Shown here piece after piece: positions 26,491-35,838 of a stretch of DNA of 64,000 nt. The stretch is taken from the NCBI GenBank assembly GCA_017464525.1, contig JAFTZM010000033.1, forward strand, positions 124,001 to 188,000. Direction: 5' to 3'. The notes beneath the pieces are model-generated. The model was not told where the DNA came from. It searched no databases and saw only the letters and a program-made list of their open reading frames with translations. This stretch comes from Clostridia bacterium (lineage in GTDB: Bacteria > Bacillota > Clostridia > Oscillospirales > QAKW01). Numbering within the stretch: the first letter of the stretch is position 1; each line of letters starts with the position of its first letter. The translations under genes and the position numbers were made by a program.

Positions 26491-28216
26491 AATCTTAAAT
26501 AAATTCTTCAATTTTTGCGGTAAGGAAAACAAGGGCAAGTTTTACCGTTCCATTGCTTACGGTGTGATTATGGCGCTGTTTGAAGCTTTGAAAATTCCCG
26601 CCATCATCGTGATGCTCGGCTCTGTTCTCGGCGAAGGTGGTACACCCGTGGCAATTTGGGCGAGCCTTGGTATTTGTGTTATCAGCGTTCTCGGCGCATT
26701 TGTCGTCAAATACCGTTCCACCATGCTCCAATGTGAGGCGGGTTACGGTACTGCCGCAGGGAAGCGTATCGAGATCGCAGAACATCTCCGTTACGTTCCG
26801 ATGGGATATTTCAATAAAAACAGTCTCGGCTATATCACCTCCGTTACCACCAACACGATGGAACAGCTCGGGGATATTGCGACAAGAGTGGTGATGCTCA
26901 CAACACAAGGTGTTCTGACCTCCTTGCTGATTGCGTGTATGCTTCTTGTTTATGATTGGCGAATCGGTATTGTAGTACTTGTTGGAATCGGATTATTCTT
27001 CCTCGTCAATAGTCGACTGCAGAAGAAGTCCGAAGTTCTATCCCCGAAAAAGTTGGCTGCAGACAGCTCGCTTGTCGAGAAGCTGCTTGAATACATACAG
27101 GGCATCACAGAGGTCAAAGCCTACAATTTGACCGGTTCAACTTCCAAAACGTTGAACAATGCTATTGACGAAAACGTGGATTGCAATATTACACTTGAAA
27201 AGACATTTATACCGTATATGGCAGTTCAGTCCTTCGTAACCAAAATGACGGGCGTTGTTATGGCGCTTCTGTCCGTATGGTTCTATCTGAACGGTACGAT
27301 GGAACTGATTGTTTGCATCAGTATGATGATCTCTGCCTTTATGATCTATGCAAGTCTGGATTCGGCGGGTAATTATTCCGCACTTCTTCGCACAGTGGAT
27401 GCGAGCGTGGATAAGGCGCAGGCAATTCTTGGTGTGAAAACGATGGACATCAACGGTGTGGATAAAACGCCTGTTACATTCGATATTGACGTAGAGAATA
27501 TTAAATTTTCTTATGATGAGCGCAAAATCATCGACGGCATCAGCATACACATTCCGCCAAAGTCAACTACGGCTATCGTCGGCCCAAGCGGAGGCGGCAA
27601 AACTACACTCTGCAATTTGATCTCCCGTTTTTGGGATGTAAACGATGGCTCGGTGAAGCTCGGCGGTACGGACGTGAGAGAATACAGCATGGACAGTCTG
27701 ATGAAGAATTTCAGTTTTGTATTCCAAAACGTGTACTTGTTCCAAGACACCGTTGCCAACAATATTCGCTTCGGTCATCCCGATGCACCGATGGAAAAGG
27801 TGATCGAGGCAGCCAAGAAAGCCTGCTGTCATGACTTTATCATGTTGTTGCCTGACGGTTATGAAACGGTCATCGGCGAAGGGGGTGCAAGCCTTTCGGG
27901 CGGCGAAAAGCAGCGGATCTCTATTGCCCGTGCGATGTTGAAAGATTCGCCTATCATTATTTTGGACGAAGCGACCGCTAACGTTGATCCCGAAAATGAA
28001 AAGGAACTTGTTACTGCTATTGAGGCGTTGACGAGCGAGAAAACCATTATTATGATCGCCCACCGCCTCAAAACGGTTCGCAACGTCGATCAGATTCTTG
28101 TGGTCGAGCAAGGGCGTATCGTTCAGCAAGGCAAGCATGACGAGCTCATGCAACAGGACGGCATCTATAAGCGTTTTGTCAACGCAAGAGAAGCCGCCAC
28201 AAGTTGGAAACTGTAA
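26483..28216 (+). CDS. ABC exporter half-transporter (pair 1, second)
   Basis: 577 residues, the partner of the previous gene. Membrane domain then Walker A GPSGGGKTT, signature LSGGEKQR, Walker B IIILDEATANVD, and H-loop MIAHRLKTV. ATG 26483 follows GGAGGTG; the frame back to 26366 is spurious overlap. Both halves keep catalytic residues, unlike exporters with one degenerate site. A terminator follows. Confidence 0.88.
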   Translation: MLKILNKFFNFCGKENKGKFYRSIAYGVIMALFEALKIPAIIVMLGSVLGEGGTPVAIWASLGICVISVLGAFVVKYRSTMLQCEAGYGTAAGKRIEIAEHLRYVPMGYFNKNSLGYITSVTTNTMEQLGDIATRVVMLTTQGVLTSLLIACMLLVYDWRIGIVVLVGIGLFFLVNSRLQKKSEVLSPKKLAADSSLVEKLLEYIQGITEVKAYNLTGSTSKTLNNAIDENVDCNITLEKTFIPYMAVQSFVTKMTGVVMALLSVWFYLNGTMELIVCISMMISAFMIYASLDSAGNYSALLRTVDASVDKAQAILGVKTMDINGVDKTPVTFDIDVENIKFSYDERKIIDGISIHIPPKSTTAIVGPSGGGKTTLCNLISRFWDVNDGSVKLGGTDVREYSMDSLMKNFSFVFQNVYLFQDTVANNIRFGHPDAPMEKVIEAAKKACCHDFIMLLPDGYETVIGEGGASLSGGEKQRISIARAMLKDSPIIILDEATANVDPENEKELVTAIEALTSEKTIIMIAHRLKTVRNVDQILVVEQGRIVQQGKHDELMQQDGIYKRFVNAREAATSWKL

Positions 28217-28226
28217 ATAAACTTAT

Positions 28227-28265
28227 AGCGGCAGGGAGAAAGCGTTATATTCTCTGCCGCTTTTC
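28227..28265 (+). terminator. Terminator after exporter pair 1
   Basis: Arms AGCGGCAG..GAG and CTC..TGCCGCT followed by TTTT. It separates exporter pair 1 from the MacB-led operon. Confidence 0.75.
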
Positions 28266-28296
28266 TGTAACTTTTTTCATAAATGTCTTGAGGTAA

Positions 28297-28325
28297 TTGA
28301 CTTTTTAAAACAAAAGGTATATACT
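28297..28325 (+). promoter_or_regulatory. Sigma-A promoter of the MacB-led operon
   Basis: TTGACT (28297-28302), 17 bases, TATACT (28320-28325), immediately followed by operators. Confidence 0.7.
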
Positions 28326-28334
28326 TTAATATCG

Positions 28335-28396
28335 AGTTAGCGACGGCTAATTTGGCCGTCGCTAATTTTAAAAACGTGAGTTAGTTGATGCTAACT
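28335..28396 (+). promoter_or_regulatory. AGTTAG-N6-CTAA(C/T)T operators, copies 2 and 3, with nested hairpin
   Basis: Copy 2 is AGTTAG-CGACGG-CTAATT (28335-28352), copy 3 is AGTTAG-TTGATG-CTAACT (28379-28396). Copy 2 is also the left arm of a longer hairpin, TTAGCGACGGC with GCCGTCGCTAA (28337-28365), followed by TTTT. The sites lie at and after the expected transcription start, the right place for a repressor. Confidence 0.55.
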
Positions 28397-28416
28397 TTTA
28401 TATAGGAGGAGTCATT

Positions 28417-29118
28417 ATGGCCATTGTGGAATTTAAGGATGTAACCCGTGTTTATACAAGCGGTGATCATGAACTAAGGGCGCTGGACGGAGTAAACTTT
28501 ACTCTTGACGAGGGAAAATTTGTTGTTATTCTCGGTCCTTCCGGGGCAGGAAAGAGTACGCTTCTCAATATGCTCGGAGGCCTGGATAGCCCAACAAACG
28601 GTACGATCACCGTAAACGGCAAGGATATTTCCAAATTATCAAACAACGAGCTTGCGGATTACCGTGCCTCTACCGTCGGCTTTGTGTTTCAGTTCTATAA
28701 CCTTATTCCGACGCTTACGGTTTACGAAAATGTCGCTCTTGTAAAGGACATTTCCAAAGATGCCATCGACCCGAAAAAGATGATCGCCGAGGTGGGGCTT
28801 GCTGACCATCTGCACAACTTCCCGTCAGAGCTGTCGGGCGGTGAGCAGCAGAGAGTTTCCATTGCCCGTGCCCTTGCAAAAAATCCGAAGATTTTGCTTT
28901 GCGATGAACCGACCGGTGCTCTTGATTCCAAAACGGGCGTGCTTGTACTGAAGCTCCTGCTTTCGATGGCAAAGAACTACGGCAAGACCATCGTTGTTGT
29001 TACTCACAATCAGAACATTGCAAAGATGGCGGATGTAGTGATCCGTGTGAAAAATGGCAAGATTAAGTCCTATGAGGAACAGATTGCTCCTATGAATGCC
29101 GATGAAGTGGAGTGGTAA
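28417..29118 (+). CDS. MacB/LolD-type ABC ATPase
   Basis: 233 residues. Walker [11 protein letters not shown]-loop [17 protein letters not shown], signature LSGGEQQR, and Walker [12 protein letters not shown]: the exact motif set of MacB/LolD/BceA ATPases that power FtsX-type permeases by mechanotransmission. ATG after AGGAGGAG. Its permease follows three bases later. Confidence 0.92.
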   Translation: MAIVEFKDVTRVYTSGDHELRALDGVNFTLDEGKFVVILGPSGAGKSTLLNMLGGLDSPTNGTITVNGKDISKLSNNELADYRASTVGFVFQFYNLIPTLTVYENVALVKDISKDAIDPKKMIAEVGLADHLHNFPSELSGGEQQRVSIARALAKNPKILLCDEPTGALDSKTGVLVLKLLLSMAKNYGKTIVVVTHNQNIAKMADVVIRVKNGKIKSYEEQIAPMNADEVEW

Positions 29119-29121
29119 GTT

Positions 29122-31392
29122 ATGTTGGTAAGAAAACTGTTCCGTACTGCGTGGAGCTATAAAGCGCAGTTTATTTCGATGATAATAATGATCGCCATCG
29201 GTGTGGGCATTTTCCTCGGCTTCAATATTGAGTGGAAAAGCCTTGAACAAGATGCATTCACATTCCTTGATGATACAAACTATGCCGATTTTCGAATCTA
29301 TTCCGAAACCGGCTTTGCGGAAGAGGATATCAAAGCCATTCAGGATATCGACGGTGTTGATGCCGCAACTCGCTATTTCAATGTAAATGTAGGAATTAAA
29401 GAAACCAAAAAGTCTGTTGCCCTCAACATATCCGAAAACTATACCGTTTCTACTATGATGATTATGGACGGTGCGGACTATGACAAAGATTCAGAAGGTA
29501 TTTGGCTGTCGGATAAGTTTGCAAATGCCAACAGCATCAAAATCGGCGATGAGCTTACCTTTACATATACAGGCATTGAAATCACCGGCGAAGTAGTCGG
29601 ACTTGTAAAAAGTGGTGAAAATTTGATCTGCGTAGCCGATGAAAATCAGCTTATGCCTGATTATGAAGCCTTCGGCTTTGCCTATATCACGCCGAAGACG
29701 TTGAAAAAGACGCTCGGCATGGCGTTCTATCCGCAGATCAACATTATATCCGATATTGATAAGGCAGACCTTGAAGAAAAAATCAAGGATGCCACGGGCA
29801 CGACATTCCTTGTCACGGCAAAGAATGAACACTATTCCTATGCAGGCGTTATGAGCGAAGCGGAAGAAGGCAAAACGATGGGTTCTATTCTGCCAGTACT
29901 GTTTCTTGCAATCGCTATTCTTACGATGGTGACCACCATGCACCGAATATCTGTTAACGAGAAGGTGCAGATCGGCACGCTCAAGGCTCTCGGCTTCCGT
30001 GATCGCAGGATACTGATGCACTATACCTCTTACGGACTCATGATTGGTCTTGTAGGATTGGTACTCGGCGTTGGGCTTGGCTACCTTGTGGCATCGCTTA
30101 TTATCAGTCCTACGGGTATGATGAGCACCTACCTGGATCTGCCTGCATGGGATCTTGTAATGCCGGGTTTCTGTAGTCCCGTTATGGCAGTGATGCTTGT
30201 ATTTCTGACATTGATCAGCTTTTTGTCAGTAAAGAAAATGTTAAAAGGAACTGCCGCTGATGCGCTCCGTCCTTACACTCCCAAAGCGATGAAAAAGAGT
30301 GTGATCGAAAAATTTCCCTTCTGGAATAAGCTGCCTTTCGGTACAAAGTGGAATGTACGTGATATTTTTCGGCATAAAGCCCGTAGTGCTATGACACTGG
30401 TAGGCGTGATCGGCTGTACCATTCTGCTTGTAGGCGGACTCGGCATGAAAGATACAATGGAAAGTTTTCTTGATTTGCTGGACAACGACATCAGCAATTA
30501 CACCACCAAGATCGTTCTTTCGGAGTCCGCTGCGAACGAGGATGCTATAGCTCTTGCCGATGATGTAAACGGTGATTGGCAGGCTTCAAGCGGTATCAGT
30601 TATGAAGGAAAAACCATAACTCTTGATATTTATTGTACAGACGGCGGCAAGATCGGTTTTCTTACAGAAGAAAACGAAACAATGAAACTGACCGATGATG
30701 GTGTTTATCTCTGTTTACGGTTGAAAGATGCCGCTAAAATCGGTGCCACCATTGAGTTTTCTCCTTACGGCAGCGAAGAAACATATAAGGTAAAGGTTGC
30801 AGGCTATACACGGTCTCTCGTTAGTGAATGTATCGTGATGACTGACGCCTACGCTGATAGCCTCGGTATAGCGTATCATATCGGCTCTATTTATACCGAT
30901 ATGGAATCGGAAAACATTAAAAACTCTGCCATTATTTCCGGCAAGCAGGATAAGAATATGATTATGGACAGCTACGACACCTTTATGGAGATCATGAACG
31001 TGATGATCGTGGTATTGGTAGTGGCCGCCGTGGTGCTTGGTATTGTCGTTCTGTATAACCTTGGTGTTATGAGCTATGTGGAACGCCACCGTGAGCTTGC
31101 AACGCTCAAAGTCCTCGGTTTCCGCGACAAAGCTATCGGCAAACTTCTTATTAGTCAGAATGTATGGCTGACCGTTATAGGCGTACTGCTCGGCATTCCT
31201 GCCGGTGTGGGTGTGCTTCACGTACTGGTCACCGCCCTAGTCAGCGAATATGAACTGAGCCTTACGCTCGGCATAATGACCTATATGGTCAGCATTGCGC
31301 TGACCTTCGGTGTGTCGCTGCTTGTGGGGTTGATGGTTTCGAGAAAGAATAAGAAAATTGATATGGTTGAGGCTCTGAAAGGAGCAGAATAA
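29122..31392 (+). CDS. FtsX-family ABC permease, two FtsX domains
   Basis: 756 residues with the duplicated FtsX architecture: an N-terminal helix (about 15-33), a large extracellular domain (about 40-255), three helices ending near 375, then a second helix-extracellular-three-helix unit ending at residue 745. The motifs KVQIGTLKALGFRDRRI and RELATLKVLGFRDKAI are the paired cytoplasmic coupling segments. It works with the ATPase at 28417; the substrate is likely an amphipathic molecule or antimicrobial. Stop directly abuts the next ATG. Confidence 0.9.
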   Translation: MLVRKLFRTAWSYKAQFISMIIMIAIGVGIFLGFNIEWKSLEQDAFTFLDDTNYADFRIYSETGFAEEDIKAIQDIDGVDAATRYFNVNVGIKETKKSVALNISENYTVSTMMIMDGADYDKDSEGIWLSDKFANANSIKIGDELTFTYTGIEITGEVVGLVKSGENLICVADENQLMPDYEAFGFAYITPKTLKKTLGMAFYPQINIISDIDKADLEEKIKDATGTTFLVTAKNEHYSYAGVMSEAEEGKTMGSILPVLFLAIAILTMVTTMHRISVNEKVQIGTLKALGFRDRRILMHYTSYGLMIGLVGLVLGVGLGYLVASLIISPTGMMSTYLDLPAWDLVMPGFCSPVMAVMLVFLTLISFLSVKKMLKGTAADALRPYTPKAMKKSVIEKFPFWNKLPFGTKWNVRDIFRHKARSAMTLVGVIGCTILLVGGLGMKDTMESFLDLLDNDISNYTTKIVLSESAANEDAIALADDVNGDWQASSGISYEGKTITLDIYCTDGGKIGFLTEENETMKLTDDGVYLCLRLKDAAKIGATIEFSPYGSEETYKVKVAGYTRSLVSECIVMTDAYADSLGIAYHIGSIYTDMESENIKNSAIISGKQDKNMIMDSYDTFMEIMNVMIVVLVVAAVVLGIVVLYNLGVMSYVERHRELATLKVLGFRDKAIGKLLISQNVWLTVIGVLLGIPAGVGVLHVLVTALVSEYELSLTLGIMTYMVSIALTFGVSLLVGLMVSRKNKKIDMVEALKGAE

Positions 31393-33132
31393 ATGATAGA
31401 TAAGAATTTACTCCGTTTGCTCGGAGGAAACAAGAAATATATATTTTACACCGTTGGTCTGATGGTTCTCGGTTTGTTCGCCAATGTCAGTATCACAGCG
31501 AGCATCTGTTGGGCAATCGATCTTGCTATCCACTATGATGAGCATAGCGGTGGTACGGTTATCTTTCTTTGGCCTGCTGTCTGTGCGGTTATCGGCATTG
31601 TGATCCGTTATACCGCATCCCGTTTGGTAGGCGACCTCAAGGATCTGCTTGGCAGAAAGGCGAAGAAAGATCTGCGTGAGAGAGTTTATAACAAAATTGT
31701 CAAGCTGGGCGTTCGTTCTACCGATGGTATGAGCATGGCAGGATTGACACAGGTTTCTATGGAGGGCGTAGAACAGCTTGACCTCTATTATTCCTCTTAC
31801 ATTCCGCAGTTCTTTTATGCAATGCTCGCCCCGTTCATTCTGTTTGGTATCACTGTATGGATCGAGTGGCGTGTGGCGGTAGTTTTGCTTTGCTGTGTGC
31901 CGCTGATTCCCGTTTCCATCATTGCCGTATCCAAATACGCAAAGAAGATATTTGCAAAGTATTGGGGCAAATACACCACTATGGGTGACTCCTTCCTCGA
32001 CAGTGTTCAGGGCTTAAAGGAACTCAAGATCTTCAAGGCGGACGAAGCGCAGCACGCAAAAATGAACGAAACGAGCGAGGATTTCCGCAAGATTACAATG
32101 AAAGTTCTTGTTATGCAGCTTGCCAGCACCACCATTATGGACCTGGTGGCATACGGTGGCGCAGGACTTGGTATTGCAATGGCAATACTGTCGGTCGTTC
32201 ATTGGAACCTTGCGCCGATTGCAGCTTTGTTTCTCATTCTTGTTGCGGTTGATTTCTTTCTTCCTCTGCGTGCCTTTGGCTCGGCATTCCATGTTGCGAT
32301 GAATGGTGCGAGTGCTGGGAAGAAGATACTATCTCTTCTTGAACAGCCCGATCCCGTTTGGGGAGAAGAAACTGTTACTGATACTGAAATCAAAGTAGAG
32401 AATGTAACCTTCTCTTACGACGGTAAGCGTGATGTACTGAAAAATGTTTCTATGACCTTCCCGAAAACAGGTATGACCTCTATCGTGGGAGAAAGCGGTT
32501 GCGGTAAATCCACCGTTGTTAATATTCTGTTCGGTGCGTTTCGACCGAAAAGTGGTGCTGTAACAGTTGGTGGAAAGGAACTTGAAAGCCTTTCCCGTGA
32601 GAACTATTATTCTTACCTCGCCGTTGTTAGCTACAACACCTATATTTTCAATGAAACCGTGCGGTCGAACTTTATGCTTGCAAATAAAGCCGTAACCGAT
32701 GAAGAAATCTATGCGGCACTTGAAAAAGTGAACCTTGCAGAGTTCATCCGTGATGACGGTGGCCTTGACAAGGTCATCACCGAGGATGCTGCTAATATTT
32801 CGGGCGGTCAGAAGCAAAGACTTGCTCTTGCGGTCAACCTCGTAGCAAACAAGGATATTTACGTGTTCGACGAAGCAACAAGCAACATCGACATTGAAAG
32901 TGAAGCCATTATTATGGCAAATATCAAGGCTCTGTCGAAAGAAAAGGCGGTTATCGTTATTTCGCACCGTCTTGCTAACGTAGTTCCGTCTGATCTCATC
33001 TACTATATGGAATCGGGCGAGCTGAAAGAAAGCGGAACGCACGACGAGCTGATGGCAAAGGGCAGCGGATATGCCAAGCTCTATGCCACACAGAAGAATC
33101 TTGAAGAAGGCTATGTGGAGGTGAGAGCATGA
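31393..33132 (+). CDS. ABC exporter half-transporter (pair 2, first)
   Basis: 579 residues with an exporter membrane domain and ATPase: Walker A GESGCGKST, signature ISGGQKQR, Walker B IYVFDEATSNID, and H-loop VISHRLANV. The layout recalls CydD-type halves. Starts at the base after the FtsX stop and overlaps its partner by four bases. Confidence 0.87.
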   Translation: MIDKNLLRLLGGNKKYIFYTVGLMVLGLFANVSITASICWAIDLAIHYDEHSGGTVIFLWPAVCAVIGIVIRYTASRLVGDLKDLLGRKAKKDLRERVYNKIVKLGVRSTDGMSMAGLTQVSMEGVEQLDLYYSSYIPQFFYAMLAPFILFGITVWIEWRVAVVLLCCVPLIPVSIIAVSKYAKKIFAKYWGKYTTMGDSFLDSVQGLKELKIFKADEAQHAKMNETSEDFRKITMKVLVMQLASTTIMDLVAYGGAGLGIAMAILSVVHWNLAPIAALFLILVAVDFFLPLRAFGSAFHVAMNGASAGKKILSLLEQPDPVWGEETVTDTEIKVENVTFSYDGKRDVLKNVSMTFPKTGMTSIVGESGCGKSTVVNILFGAFRPKSGAVTVGGKELESLSRENYYSYLAVVSYNTYIFNETVRSNFMLANKAVTDEEIYAALEKVNLAEFIRDDGGLDKVITEDAANISGGQKQRLALAVNLVANKDIYVFDEATSNIDIESEAIIMANIKALSKEKAVIVISHRLANVVPSDLIYYMESGELKESGTHDELMAKGSGYAKLYATQKNLEEGYVEVRA

Positions 33133-34817
33133 GTAAGAAACAAAATCTCCGCAGAAGCGGCGCCAAAATTATGGCAAGTCTTATTCTGCTTCTCGGCAGC
33201 CTTGCCTATATTATGATCCTTGCCGTCATCAACGGCTCGGTTGGCTTTATCTGCGCTATGGGCGTTACCTTAATGGGTGCGGTCGGCGTAGCCAAAGCAC
33301 TTGGCGAAACCATTACGCTTTCCTACGGAATGATTATCGGACTTGCCATTGGTTGCGGCGTGCTTCGTGGTCTGCTTCGTTATTTAGAGCAGTACAGCAA
33401 CCACTATATTGCCTTCCGTCTGCTTGCGGTGCTCCGTGATAAGATCTTTGGTGCGCTGCGCACGCTTTGCCCAGCCAAACTGGAGAGCAAGCAAAAAGGA
33501 AGTATTATTGCTATGATCACCTCAGATATTGAAACGCTTGAGGTATTTTATGCCCATACCATTTCACCCATCTGCATTGCAGTAATCGTATCTATTGTGG
33601 TGATTCTATTTATAGGCTTTGCTTCGAACTGGTATCTGGCACTTATCGCCCTTGTGGGATTTATAACCATTGGAATCGTTGTGCCGATGATATCCTCCGG
33701 AAAACTTAAAGCCTCCGGTGTAAAATACCGTTCAGAATTTGCATCCTTTAACGCCTATTTCCTTGACAGCATTAAGGGCATTAAAGACATTGTTCTCAAC
33801 AATGCAGGCAAGGAGCGCGAAAAGAAAGTCAATGACCGTTCGGACATTTTGCTGTCTGAAACTAAGAAGATGAAACATGACACCACGAAGGCAAGTGCAA
33901 CTACCGAGCTTTGCGTTTCGCTGTTTATTATTGCTACGTTGGTGGTTGGAATTGTACTTGTTGCGAACGATGCGCTGTCGGTTGGCAGAATGATTATCGG
34001 TGTAGTTGCCGTTTTCGGGTCCTTCGGCCCCGTGATTGCAATTTCAGCTCTGCCCGGAAATTTGACACAGACCTTTGCGAGCGGTGATAGAGTGCTGAAT
34101 CTCCTTGCGGAAGAGCCAGCCGTAACACCTGTAAAAAACGGCAAGAAAATCATTTATAACGACCTCAAAGTAACTAACCTGTCTTTTTCCTATGATGGAC
34201 AGACGCAGGTGCTTTCCGATGTCTGTATGCACGCCGAAAAAGGTGAAATTATCGGTATTGTCGGTACGTCGGGATGCGGTAAATCAACGTTTCTTAAATT
34301 ACTCCTTCGTTTCTGGCAAAAGAGCCGCGGCGAAATTTCCTATAACGGTATTGATATTGATAACGTTGACGGTGACAGTTTACTCGACAATGTAACAATG
34401 GTCAGTCAGGTAACATATCTGTTTGACGAAACAATAGAAGATAATCTCCGCATTGCAAAGCCAGATGCTTCGCAGGAGGAAATTGTGGAGGCATGCAAGC
34501 TTGCATCCATTCATGATTTTATCCTCACCTTACCGGATGGCTATAAAACCCGTGTCGGTGCTTTGGGAGATAACCTTTCTGCAGGCGAAAAGCAGCGCAT
34601 CGGACTTGCCCGTGCGTTTCTGCGCGGAAGTGAGTTGGTTTTGCTTGATGAGCCGACCAGTAATGTGGACAGCATTAACGAAGGAATTATTTTGAAAGCG
34701 ATCAAAGAACAGAAGAACAAGAAAAGTATTATTCTTGTATCCCACCGTGAGTCTACGATGGCAATTGCAGATCGTATTTATCGTGTAGACGGAGGTAGGA
34801 TGTATGAGCAAAAATAA
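33129..34817 (+). CDS. ABC exporter half-transporter (pair 2, second)
   Basis: 562 residues, the partner of the preceding gene (CydC-like position). Walker A GTSGCGKST, a variant signature LSAGEKQR (Ala for the usual first Gly), Walker B LVLLDEPTSNVD, and H-loop LVSHRESTM. Overlaps the next gene by 14 bases, so the two small downstream genes belong to this operon. Confidence 0.87.
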   Translation: MSKKQNLRRSGAKIMASLILLLGSLAYIMILAVINGSVGFICAMGVTLMGAVGVAKALGETITLSYGMIIGLAIGCGVLRGLLRYLEQYSNHYIAFRLLAVLRDKIFGALRTLCPAKLESKQKGSIIAMITSDIETLEVFYAHTISPICIAVIVSIVVILFIGFASNWYLALIALVGFITIGIVVPMISSGKLKASGVKYRSEFASFNAYFLDSIKGIKDIVLNNAGKEREKKVNDRSDILLSETKKMKHDTTKASATTELCVSLFIIATLVVGIVLVANDALSVGRMIIGVVAVFGSFGPVIAISALPGNLTQTFASGDRVLNLLAEEPAVTPVKNGKKIIYNDLKVTNLSFSYDGQTQVLSDVCMHAEKGEIIGIVGTSGCGKSTFLKLLLRFWQKSRGEISYNGIDIDNVDGDSLLDNVTMVSQVTYLFDETIEDNLRIAKPDASQEEIVEACKLASIHDFILTLPDGYKTRVGALGDNLSAGEKQRIGLARAFLRGSELVLLDEPTSNVDSINEGIILKAIKEQKNKKSIILVSHRESTMAIADRIYRVDGGRMYEQK

Positions 34818-35160
34818 CGTTAAATCAAAGCGTGAACGAGAAAAACGCACCGTCGACTTAATGATCCGCCTTTACTGTAAAAAGAAACACGGGACAAAAA
34901 AGAAAACTCTTTGTCCCGATTGCGCGGCGTTGACACAGTATGCAATGATGCGAAGTGATAAGTGTCCTTTTATGGAAACCAAGACCTTCTGCTCCAATTG
35001 CCGTGTGCATTGCTATAAACCTGAAATGCGTGAGAAGATCCGTGAAGTGATGCGCTTTTCGGGACCTCGGATGATATTTAACCATCCCATTATGGCGATA
35101 CGGCACGTCATCGAAAGCAAAGAAGAAAAGAAACGATTGGAGAATGAAAATGAAAATTAA
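34804..35160 (+). CDS. Nitrous-oxide-stimulated-promoter family protein
   Basis: 118 residues with the family's Cys pattern: CPDCAALTQYAMMRSDKCPF, CSNCRVHCY, then REKIREVMRFSGPRMIFNHP. The paired Cys suggest metal binding. The biochemical role of this family is unknown to me. It overlaps the exporter gene before it and the DUF454 gene after it. Confidence 0.85.
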   Translation: MSKNNVKSKREREKRTVDLMIRLYCKKKHGTKKKTLCPDCAALTQYAMMRSDKCPFMETKTFCSNCRVHCYKPEMREKIREVMRFSGPRMIFNHPIMAIRHVIESKEEKKRLENENEN

Positions 35161-35536
35161 AACGATATTATGGATCACTCTTGGTTTTATCGGACTTGGC
35201 ATCGGTGCTGTCGGTGCGGTTCTGCCTATGCTTCCTGCGTTTCCTTTTCTGCTTCTTGCTGCGTTCAGCTTCGGCAAAAGCTCGGAGAAATTACACAAGT
35301 GGTTCATTGGCACAAAGCTCTACAAGAATAATCTGGAATCCTATGTAAAAGGTCAGGGAATGACGTGGAAAACTAAAATTAAGGTTATGATTACTGTTAC
35401 ACTTTTGATGGGATTCGGCTTCTTTATGATGTTCCGCAAGGACTTGTATATCCCTTGTGCAATCCTTAGCGGTGTATGGATATTTCATATCTTGTATTTT
35501 ATTTGTGGCGTGAAAACTCTGGACAAAAGAAAATAG
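35150..35536 (+). CDS. DUF454 (YbaN-like) membrane protein
   Basis: 128 residues, three to four membrane helices, with the family segment GAVLPMLPAFPFLLLAAFSFGKSSEKLHKW. ATG 35150 is seven bases from GGAG; ATG 35144 is too close to it. Last gene of the MacB-led operon and translationally overlapping the previous gene. Function unknown; in other genomes it is found beside metal or heme genes, which is only suggestive here. Confidence 0.82.
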   Translation: MKIKTILWITLGFIGLGIGAVGAVLPMLPAFPFLLLAAFSFGKSSEKLHKWFIGTKLYKNNLESYVKGQGMTWKTKIKVMITVTLLMGFGFFMMFRKDLYIPCAILSGVWIFHILYFICGVKTLDKRK

Positions 35537-35571
35537 ATATAAAAGGTATGTACCTATAGGGCGAATGATCA

Positions 35572-35727
35572 ATGCAGATGTGGGGTGCTTTCGGTGCACT
35601 TCGAGTAATGATCGATCTTAACCAATTAGGCGAAGCGGCAGGAGTGGCGGCATACCTCTCTTTGCAAAAAGACAACAAAATATCGGAGATCCTTGTTCTA
35701 CGAAAAGTCAAGACTTTGGCGAAATAA
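35572..35727 (+). pseudogene. C-terminal remnant of an FAD-dependent oxidoreductase
   Basis: A 51-codon frame reading GALRVMIDLNQLGEAAGVAAYLSLQ and ending with a helical tail. The R-V-M...LGEAAGVAA pattern is the C-terminal FAD-contact helix of a large family of flavin oxidoreductases. The rest of the gene is missing and no ribosome site is present. Nothing else is seen in the 35537-35838 gap apart from a weak hairpin near 35755-35785. Confidence 0.5.
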
Positions 35728-35838
35728 ATTTTGCACCGTAGTAGACGAACAAAAATAACGAGAGCAACAGCGTGTTGCTTGTTATTTCTGCACGATTATG
35801 ATATCATAAAGACATAGCAAACGAAGGCGGTAAATTAT

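Noticed and set aside
35748..35790. Terminator before the XRE regulator
   Set aside because: An imperfect hairpin (AGCAACA/TGTTGCT) is present but lacks a T-run on the plus strand, so it is not called as a feature.
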